A stretch of 21,808 bases of DNA, from positions 1 through 21,808 of the forward strand of contig CAYLJO010000103.1 of the NCBI GenBank assembly GCA_964383905.1, written 5' to 3'. Position 1 is the stretch's first letter, and the number at the start of each line of letters is the position of its first letter. Below, piece by piece: positions 17,401 to 21,808 of the stretch. The notes beneath the pieces were generated by a model. The model was given only the letters and a program-made list of their open reading frames with translations, was not told where the DNA came from and did no database searches. The stretch comes from CAYLJO01 sp964383905 (GTDB taxonomy: Bacteria > Acidobacteriota > Blastocatellia > Pyrinomonadales > Pyrinomonadaceae). The position numbers were made by a program, and so were the translations under genes.

Positions 17401-18132
17401 ATGGTAGTCCTTCGTGCCCCGCTTCGTCTCGACGCGGATGTTCTGGATGCCGGCATACTCCGCCGTGAAGTTGTTAGACATCACCGTTAATTCACCGATC
17501 GATTCGAGAGACGGTTGGCTGGTACTCGGCTCACCAAAGACGACGCTGTTGGATCGTTGACCGTCGAGTGAGAAGCTGGCGCCGTAACTCTGCGCGCCGA
17601 TGAACTTGAATGTCCCGTCCCCGCCGGCTGACTGGGTTATGTTTGGATTCAAATAGAGGAACTCATAGATGTCGCGGCTGTCGCGCGGCACCTCGATAAG
17701 CTGCCGGTTACTGAGTGTTCCACTGATTGTTGGGACCTCAGTTTCGATGGTCGGGGCCGAGGTAACTTGAACTGTCTCCGAGACGCCAATCTGAAGTCTT
17801 GCGTCGGCACGCACAGTATCGCCTGTACGCAAAACAACGTCCCGGATCTCTTCGGTCTTGAAGCCTTGAGCGTTGACCGTCACCGTGTAAGTACCGGTTT
17901 TCAGGTTCGCCGCTTCGTAATTGCCTTGACCGTCCGTGGTCAGATCGCGCGAGATGTTCGTCCCCACGTCTATGACATGCACTGTCGCGCCGACGACGGC
18001 GGCCTTGTTGGGGTCGGTCACCGTGCCACGAATCGTGCCCAGGTCGGTGCCCTGCGAGAAGACTGTTACTCCTCCGCAGAGGAAGCAAGCCGTTAAAAGG
18101 ATACCGGACAAGGTCAGATAAATTCCCTGCAT
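14437..18132 (-). CDS. Oar-like TonB-dependent outer-membrane receptor with N-terminal regulatory-like domain
   Basis: A 1231-residue outer-membrane transporter. The start is ATG 18130-18132 because AAGGAG lies at 18139-18144, 6 nt upstream; a longer reading to 18207 would absorb this site into the protein. A signal peptide (1 to about 27, ending TVFSQ) is followed by a carboxypeptidase-regulatory-like domain (about 33-115: GTIRGTVTDPNKAAVVGATV, then GTYTVTVNAQGFK). A plug-like region (about 125-240) comes next, then a beta-barrel ending RLTLRLTF with the terminal aromatic residue required for outer-membrane assembly. I see no clear TonB box, which is usual for the Oar-like group. Length and composition match the very large receptors typical of acidobacteria. 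It probably imports the oligosaccharide or glycoconjugate handled by this locus. A 23-bp operator-like palindrome lies 124-146 nt upstream. Confidence 0.92.
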   Translation of the reverse strand: MQGIYLTLSGILLTACFLCGGVTVFSQGTDLGTIRGTVTDPNKAAVVGATVHVIDVGTNISRDLTTDGQGNYEAANLKTGTYTVTVNAQGFKTEEIRDVVLRTGDTVRADARLQIGVSETVQVTSAPTIETEVPTISGTLSNRQLIEVPRDSRDIYEFLYLNPNITQSAGGDGTFKFIGAQSYGASFSLDGQRSNSVVFGEPSTSQPSLESIGELTVMSNNFTAEYAGIQNIRVETKRGTKDYHGSLFYNNKNSALAARKLDDKIAEAESFIPTPNTPVFPTPYFNLNETGGSFGGPVPFFDKNKTFFFTSYERRWEVGQTNFTSTRIPGPRLLMGDFTQLRKSARPVVPANILSLLTPAEIAANTIDLNEGTGNPPDRRFLSIPQRLINPTTNAIIQTYFPQLNPLTPINLTNGRVIQFFQNVNSLTTRDLATFRVDRTFSSKNSVYAVYNYQNNPHHSGAAASPLPGFGLRRTDRTNHTLALSFTHLFSSKLVNEARGGFNLQREYIRNNQTVSQFLSSIGFDQSDLAAYGSVVGSPVLNLFGEPAITLGSFGTLVSNGGRSADRPRDQNNLTFGDTISWTVGRHALKMGFDIVHNHGKDGFVQNRGQVRGLINYGGTGPNALARFLLGQPATTVGFVLNRRPILDVTNWEQGYYVQDDFKIRPRLTLNLGLRYEYISPFIDKNDLMVNFDPNFVDPTTKRRGRFIVPTSSVIPAIDPRMVTYGVVTADQVGLGRGLVKADKTNFAPRVGFAWRITEKTVLRGGYGLFYPTAAAQGIRDALESSPFNQGLTKDARGTPLQGWPGGLNGHGISPVSGGRVRTLGLTDFTSIAANAIPFNLHQPRIEQYNITLERELGFNTGLRVSYLGTRMRRLIGGIDLNEIPPNDIPFATTTGDGVTPCDPINNGDCALSDADIARLPFPELSDFLASYGNNGKGRSNALQIEVTRRFSRGLLFDASYTLLDQKSTVGDQGDSSLGEPTYNQFASQLELSRDSFVSRHRFVAHAIYDLPFGRGRKFGAHAAKLVDWTLGGWQLSTAMFAKSGIGFTPYYDCDNCFPPYPGNTASSFPDATGGFNDGTFRPRLVGNPYAGVTGDQIFNPAAFAPPSPGADVFNSGIKRQIVTGPSTWSANLGIRKNFKLTERATLNVGALFDNIFNHPLLSTTDPTDQFAHLGTIHVTVDPNTRKVGILYNPDPVNGDADPNFGRLNRSFGQEGFDSRRSIRLTLRLTF

Positions 18133-18208
18133 AACTGACTCCTTCATTAAAGATTTGTTAATGCTTGAGCGGGTGTCTTCCAGAAGGCTTAACCGCTCAC
18201 CGAACAAG

Positions 18209-18231
18209 AGCGCGTCACTTTCCCACGCGCT
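18209..18231. repeat. 7-bp inverted repeat in the TonB-receptor leader
   Basis: AGCGCGT (18209-18215) and ACGCGCT (18225-18231) pair perfectly across 9 nt, between the operator-like palindrome and the receptor start codon. It could be a leader hairpin or an accessory regulator site. An alternative pairing of GTCAC (18214-18218) with GTGAC (18232-18236) is also available, so two mutually exclusive folds are possible. Confidence 0.35.
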
Positions 18232-18255
18232 GTGACTCTTACCCTTAGCCTGCGA

Positions 18256-18278
18256 GTTAGTTTACGTTTGCAACGAAC
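18256..18278. promoter_or_regulatory. Putative ROK operator upstream of the TonB receptor
   Basis: GTTAGTT, 9 nt, AACGAAC: an imperfect 23-bp palindrome (6 of 7 arm positions pair). The arms and total length are the same as in the site at 20056-20078, and the arm resembles the GTTAGTTT half-site of XylR-type ROK operators. It lies 124 nt upstream of the receptor start codon. I do not see a convincing -10/-35 pair around it. Confidence 0.55.
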
Positions 18279-18333
18279 CTGTATGAAAATGCGTGGGGGA
18301 GCAAGCTGCCGGCGGTCCCAAGCCCCCGCTGCA

Positions 18334-18486
18334 TCACTCCCTGCCATTCTCTTGCTGCTGCCCGAGGCGCCTGAACATGTCGCGCAGGTCCTTAAAGCCT
18401 TTCACCGTCACCACCAGAGTGATGATGGCGAAGGACGATCCCGAGACCAACGTGCTGATCATCCAGAACATTTCCCAGTAGCGCAT
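18334..18486 (-). CDS. Small single-pass membrane protein next to the symporter
   Basis: A 50-residue protein. The ATG at 18484-18486 is preceded at 4 nt by a very strong Shine-Dalgarno sequence, AAGGAGG (18491-18497), placed right at the symporter stop (18499-18501). The gap between the genes is 12 nt, which argues for co-expression. Residues about 7-28 (from FWMISTLVSG to LVVTV) form one membrane helix, followed by a basic amphipathic tail (KGFKDLRDMFRRLGQQQ). The positive charges after the helix predict a cytoplasmic C-terminus. Small membrane partners are known beside several SSS symporters, so an accessory subunit is the best guess. I do not recognise a named Pfam family with certainty. 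Stop TGA 18334-18336. Confidence 0.8.
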   Translation of the reverse strand: MRYWEMFWMISTLVSGSSFAIITLVVTVKGFKDLRDMFRRLGQQQENGRE

Positions 18487-18498
18487 GAGGCCTCCTTC

Positions 18499-20007
18499 TT
18501 AAGGCTCAGTGACCGCCACCTGCCGGGCGTCGGCCGGTTGCCTGCGGGTCAATAAAGAAACCAGCAGAAGACCCGCCGCGGCAAGGCCGAAAGCAGCAAA
18601 GCCTGTGATGTTCTCATTCCAGTGCAGGAAGAAGTAGGGGATAATCGCCCCCACCGCGCCGAGCAGCATGGCGGCGTACCCCCCGGCAGTAGTAGCCCGC
18701 CGCCAGTACAAGCCGCCGACCACGCAGACGAAGGCGCCGGCCAGGAAGATTGTGCCCGTAATGTTAAGGTACAGGTAGACGGCGCCGGGAGGCGTGTAAT
18801 AAAGGCCCCAGAACATCAGGAAGAGGCTGACGAACAGATTCGCTGCCCGGTTGACGAAGATCTGCCGGCGAGAGCTGAGCGGCCCCTTGCCGAGAGCGCG
18901 CCGGATGGGGAGGATCACGTCCTGCGAAATCACCGAGCTCCAGCCTAATAAATATGAGCTGTTGACCGACATCGTCGCCGCCAGCATGCCGGCGACAACG
19001 ATGCCACGGACTCCCGGCCCTAAAATCTGTGCGAGCATGGCGGGCATGGCGTCGATGGGGGCGAGCGTTTGCCCGTTGACCACCGGCTGAGGGATGCCGT
19101 CCTTAAGCACGCCCGTGCCCAAGAGGGTCAAAGCGGCGATCCCCCATAGCATCGGGAGCACGCCGCGGCCCAGAAAGATAAAGCCGGTCCAGGTCATCAC
19201 CTTCTTTGAGGTCTCCGGACTCTTGGTCGAGAACATCCTCATAGCGGTGGTCTGCCAGCAGGTGTGAACCGAGAACCAGAGCAGGGCCTGCCAGACGAGG
19301 AAGGTGGCGCCGAATTTAGGGTTAATGAGCGGATTGAAACCCGCTTCGCCCATCGTCGTCGTAACCTTATTGACTATTTGACCCCAGCCCGTGTGGTAAA
19401 CCGCATAGATCGTCACCAGGATCGTGGCGACCGACAGCAAGACATACTGAATAAAGTCTGTGATGACGACGGAAACCATCCCGCCGAGGACGGTGTAGAT
19501 CAGCTCCAGCAGCAGGATGACGGTCATCACCGCGACCAGGTAGCGGACGTTGATGCCGCTGACGATCGTGAGGAACTCCCCCTCAATCTTCAGAAAAACC
19601 CCCATGTTGAGGATACCGCCGACGGCGACGAGCACGCCCGTCAGGATCCGCAGGCCGCGGCTGTACTTCACCTCGAAGTATTCCGGCACGGTCATCAGCT
19701 TCAACTGGCGGAACCGCCCGATGACGAAGCCCGTCCGGCCGACAATGATCATTACCAGGCCGGAGATCAGGGCGGCCGCGAAGGCGGCGAACCCGTACTT
19801 GTAGCCGAACTCGCCGTTGTACATATATGTGATCGTCCCGATCTCGGTGGCCGCCAGCGTGGCGATGCCGACGTAGAGGCCGAGCTCACGACCGGCGACG
19901 AGAAAATGGGAGATGTTGCCCACGTAGCGCTTGCCGATGATGCCGACCGCCAGCGACAGCGCGAGATAGCCGGCGACGATGATCCAATCGACAGGGGCGA
20001 AATTCAC
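18499..20007 (-). CDS. Sodium:solute symporter family (SSS) transporter, promoter-proximal copy
   Basis: A 502-residue inner-membrane protein with about 13 helices. Family features: FLVAGRELG (35-43), the broken first helix region LAATEIGTITYMYNGEFGYKYG (in two parts, about 51-62 and 63-72), GGMVSVVITDFIQ (175-187), and the TM8 segment GMLAATMSVNSSYLLGWSSV with SQDVI following. It begins with GTG (20005-20007), and AAGGAG lies 8 nt upstream. It is immediately followed by a 50-residue membrane peptide. A palindromic operator-like site and a TATACA element lie in the upstream gap, so this pair probably forms its own ROK-controlled transcript. Compared with the other symporter here it lacks the extended C-terminal tail, and the sequences are clearly divergent. 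Substrate unknown. Confidence 0.93.
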   Translation of the reverse strand: MNFAPVDWIIVAGYLALSLAVGIIGKRYVGNISHFLVAGRELGLYVGIATLAATEIGTITYMYNGEFGYKYGFAAFAAALISGLVMIIVGRTGFVIGRFRQLKLMTVPEYFEVKYSRGLRILTGVLVAVGGILNMGVFLKIEGEFLTIVSGINVRYLVAVMTVILLLELIYTVLGGMVSVVITDFIQYVLLSVATILVTIYAVYHTGWGQIVNKVTTTMGEAGFNPLINPKFGATFLVWQALLWFSVHTCWQTTAMRMFSTKSPETSKKVMTWTGFIFLGRGVLPMLWGIAALTLLGTGVLKDGIPQPVVNGQTLAPIDAMPAMLAQILGPGVRGIVVAGMLAATMSVNSSYLLGWSSVISQDVILPIRRALGKGPLSSRRQIFVNRAANLFVSLFLMFWGLYYTPPGAVYLYLNITGTIFLAGAFVCVVGGLYWRRATTAGGYAAMLLGAVGAIIPYFFLHWNENITGFAAFGLAAAGLLLVSLLTRRQPADARQVAVTEP

Positions 20008-20042
20008 GCGATACGCTCCTTACAGGCGGGGTTCTCTTATTT

Positions 20043-20078
20043 TGTATAATTGCAGGTTAGTTTGGATTAGCGACTAAC
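20043..20078 (-). promoter_or_regulatory. Putative ROK operator and -10 element for the symporter
   Basis: GTTAGT (20056-20061) and ACTAAC (20073-20078) are exact complements 11 nt apart, giving a 23-bp palindrome of the same length and arm sequence as that at 18256-18278. On the minus strand TATACA (20043-20048) follows the palindrome after 7 nt and is -10-like. The palindrome would therefore cover the -35 region, a standard place for a repressor. No clear -35 hexamer is visible. The start codon is 36 nt beyond the TATACA. Confidence 0.55.
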
Positions 20079-20209
20079 TCTTGATGTCACAGCCTTTTCT
20101 AACGGTTGCGAATATTTTTGCTCGGTTATTAATCAGGCGGTACTTTTCGGACCTCAGCCTTATAGCACTACTTTTGAGAGATTACAAGCGGTTTCTTGCA
20201 GGGCCTACG

Positions 20210-20231
20210 GGCTCACCTTACGGGGTGAGCC
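20210..20231 (-). terminator. Hairpin just after the DUF4832 gene
   Basis: GGCTCACC (20210-20217) and GGTGAGCC (20224-20231) form a perfect 8-bp stem with a 6-nt loop, 4 nt after the stop codon (20236-20238). No U-run follows, so it is either a weak or factor-assisted terminator or a 3'-end stabiliser. Its position at the end of a transcript, before the symporter promoter region, supports a termination role. Confidence 0.5.
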
Positions 20232-20235
20232 TGAT

Positions 20236-21636
20236 CTATTCCACAGTGATCGTGCCCAGGTCGTACCAGCCGTCAGTCGCCCGGCCCTGGATGGCAAGGC
20301 GTATGGCCGGCTGTCTTGTCCGCGGGTCAAGCAGGGCGACGCGCAAGCGATACACTCCGGTCCTTAATGTCTCCGGGACGTATACTGAGCCATCAAAGGC
20401 TGTATCCCCCGGCAGCCACTTCCCGATGTCCGCCGGCAGTTGGAGCACTTCGCTGCCGCCCGGCGAGTGAAATTCTAAAGCGAGCAAATATTCGCGATAA
20501 ACGGGAGCCACGCCCGCATTCAGCCACCACATGTGAACCGGCATCATCTGACCGGCCCTGACCACGCGCGGATACTCTAAGCGGCGGAGCACAAAGCGGT
20601 AACCCATTTTCTTCTGGAATTCATCGAACTTTCCCTTCCATTCTGGTGGAATGGCCGACGATTTTACGTTCACGGAACTGACGTGCCATCTGAGCGCCTG
20701 ATTCAGTATATAGTCCATGTCCCACCCTTTCTCCTTCCAGTAAGCCGGCACCCAGCACGTTTCCAGCGAAACGGGGCTGCGCTGCCAGACGTCCTGGATT
20801 CCCGTCCGGGCAACCTGCTGGGGGTAAAAATCCAGCATGTGTGACCATGCGCCGGCGTTGTTAGCGCTACGCATGTCGCCCAGGCAGTCGAGCCGCCAGC
20901 CGGCCCCCCGCCGGGTTCCGTAGGAGAGGGCCTGCGGCTCATCGAAATTCATCAAGAGTAAGGTGTGCTTAAAGGCCTCGAAGTAGATGTCAATGAGCGC
21001 CTGCTGGTAGGCGAAGGCGGGCATGTAATCGCTCCACCCCTCTCCCCAGTAACCCACCGATGAGATATCCACGCTCTCCAGGTAAGGGTGGCCGTCATAG
21101 CGCGCGCCTGCCGCGGCAACCAGTTCCCCCCAGTATTTCAGGTAGAGCGGGTCGCTGAAATCCGGTTGCCAGATTTGGCCGTCCTGATCAGTAGCTTGGT
21201 TGGCCCGGCGCGCGCCGGAATCGCGATACCACTCCGGGAGCGGATGCCTCTGGTCGTAAGGCATCAACCGGATGGCGAGCGTCTGGTGGTGCTGGCGCGC
21301 CTGCTCCAACGCACTATCGAGGACCTCCCAATGAAATTTCCCGTGCTCCGGCTCGACGGCCGACCAGAACCACCGGCAGTAAGCGATCGAGGTGTCAGGG
21401 AAGTCCGGCTTAATAGATTCATCCGGCAGCTTGGTGGTGGGGCCTTCTTCGGACCAGGTGAGCCCAGGATTGAGCGCCTGACCATTAAATCGCTGGAACG
21501 TAGTAATACCCATGCCGGGGTTCACCAGCACTTCGTTGATCTCAACGGGACGGATCACGACCGTCTCTTTTTGCCCGAATGCGCTGAAACATCCCACGCT
21601 AATGAGCGTCAAGAGGAGGGCGGCTCGATAAAGCAT
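20236..21636 (-). CDS. Secreted DUF4832-domain glycosidase-like protein
   Basis: A 466-residue exported protein from ATG 21634-21636, which has GGAG 8 nt upstream and opens directly with a signal peptide (MLYRAALLLTLISVGCFSAFG). An upstream GTG (21693) would put 19 basic residues before it and is less likely. After EINEVLVNPGMGITTFQRFNG comes a TIM-barrel-like region with YCRWFWSAVEPEHGKFHW, AIRLMPYD, SVGYWGEGW (E198) and ETCWVPAYW (E292); these two Glu residues are candidates for a catalytic pair. The C-terminal third (KMGYRFVLRRLEYP, then a beta-sandwich) is the DUF4832 part. DUF4832 proteins accompany glycan degradation genes, but no activity is established that I can name. It follows the TPR protein by 71 nt, and a hairpin lies after its stop. 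Confidence 0.82.
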   Translation of the reverse strand: MLYRAALLLTLISVGCFSAFGQKETVVIRPVEINEVLVNPGMGITTFQRFNGQALNPGLTWSEEGPTTKLPDESIKPDFPDTSIAYCRWFWSAVEPEHGKFHWEVLDSALEQARQHHQTLAIRLMPYDQRHPLPEWYRDSGARRANQATDQDGQIWQPDFSDPLYLKYWGELVAAAGARYDGHPYLESVDISSVGYWGEGWSDYMPAFAYQQALIDIYFEAFKHTLLLMNFDEPQALSYGTRRGAGWRLDCLGDMRSANNAGAWSHMLDFYPQQVARTGIQDVWQRSPVSLETCWVPAYWKEKGWDMDYILNQALRWHVSSVNVKSSAIPPEWKGKFDEFQKKMGYRFVLRRLEYPRVVRAGQMMPVHMWWLNAGVAPVYREYLLALEFHSPGGSEVLQLPADIGKWLPGDTAFDGSVYVPETLRTGVYRLRVALLDPRTRQPAIRLAIQGRATDGWYDLGTITVE

Positions 21637-21707
21637 TGGCCTGTCTCCACAGGATCGACCAAAGCCTTTTAGATATCTTCGCCTTTTCATCACAGTTCGC
21701 CGGTGAG

Positions 21708-21808
21708 TCAGGGTCTCGTCGTACCGCCGGCTTGCTCCAGCTCGGTAAGCTGGGCGCGGGCCAGTTCGTTGTTCGGCTCCAGCCGCAACGCCCTCTCTAA
21801 CTGTACGC
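21708..21808 (-). CDS. TPR-containing protein, C-terminal fragment at window edge
   Basis: The last 32 codons of a gene entering from the right, ending at TGA 21708-21710. The visible segment VQLERALRLEPNNELARAQL followed by TELEQAGG is a tetratricopeptide unit plus a short tail. The style is the same as the TPR half of the DUF5107-type protein at the left edge, so it may be a second protein of that class, but the domain before the TPRs is not visible. It is on the same strand as, and 71 nt upstream of, the DUF4832 gene. Confidence 0.65.
   Translation of the reverse strand, partial: VQLERALRLEPNNELARAQLTELEQAGGTTRP

Noticed and set aside
18133..18207. N-terminal extension of the TonB receptor
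   Set aside because: It hides the AAGGAG site 6 nt before ATG 18132 and would bury the signal peptide.
19264..20049. Long plus-strand open frame (261 codons) opposite the symporter
   Set aside because: Its translation is rich in D, E, H, Q and R, the usual mirror of hydrophobic helices on the other strand. The minus-strand symporter is unambiguous.
20045..20050. TATAAT on the plus strand as a rightward promoter
   Set aside because: No plus-strand gene lies to its right. It is the reverse of the minus-strand AT-rich element and probably coincidental.
21571..21636. Lipoprotein signal (cysteine in SVGC) for the DUF4832 protein
   Set aside because: The residue at -3 is Ser, not a normal lipobox Leu/Val/Ile, and a type I cleavage site follows. 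The lipoprotein reading is weaker.

Overview
The window reads as a piece of a high-GC Gram-negative chromosome, most likely an acidobacterium. The main reason is the 1231-residue Oar-like TonB-dependent outer-membrane protein with an N-terminal carboxypeptidase-regulatory-like domain, together with DUF5107/TPR, DUF4832 and GH123/DUF4091-type secreted proteins. Other soil or host-associated polysaccharide degraders (Verrucomicrobiota, Planctomycetota) are not excluded. Every gene I can support lies on the minus strand, so transcription runs from right to left. No tRNA, rRNA, CRISPR array, insertion sequence or phage gene was seen, and no gene-free stretch exceeds 300 bases. The largest gaps are 20008-20235 (operator, promoter-like element and a hairpin) and 18133-18333 (operator and a leader hairpin).

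Reading in the direction of transcription: a TPR protein enters from the right edge (only its last 32 codons are visible). It is followed by a secreted DUF4832 protein that ends in a hairpin. A second unit holds a sodium/solute symporter and a 50-residue membrane peptide just downstream of it (18334-18486), which is easy to miss. Next comes the large TonB-dependent receptor. A ROK-family repressor then heads a long array with very short spacings: DapA-family lyase, dihydroorotate-dehydrogenase-like flavoprotein, tandem GNAT acetyltransferase, second symporter, secreted GH123/DUF4091-type protein, xylose-isomerase-like TIM-barrel protein, D-2-hydroxyacid dehydrogenase, enolase-superfamily protein, and a secreted DUF5107/TPR protein running off the left edge.

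Taken together this looks like a self-contained uptake and catabolic locus for a sugar-derived or acylated compound. The inferred order is: secreted hydrolase-like and sugar-binding-like proteins outside the inner membrane, passage through the TonB receptor, two different symporters, then cytoplasmic isomerase, dehydrogenase, enolase-type and aldolase-type steps. The substrate cannot be named from sequence. Two 23-bp palindromes with GTTAGTT half-sites stand upstream of the symporter and of the TonB receptor, and one half-site overlaps the putative promoter of the ROK gene. They resemble operators of XylR-type ROK repressors, so the locus can be read as a ROK regulon. The least familiar part is the overlapping DapA-like/DHOD-like pair, which suggests an undescribed enzymatic step.
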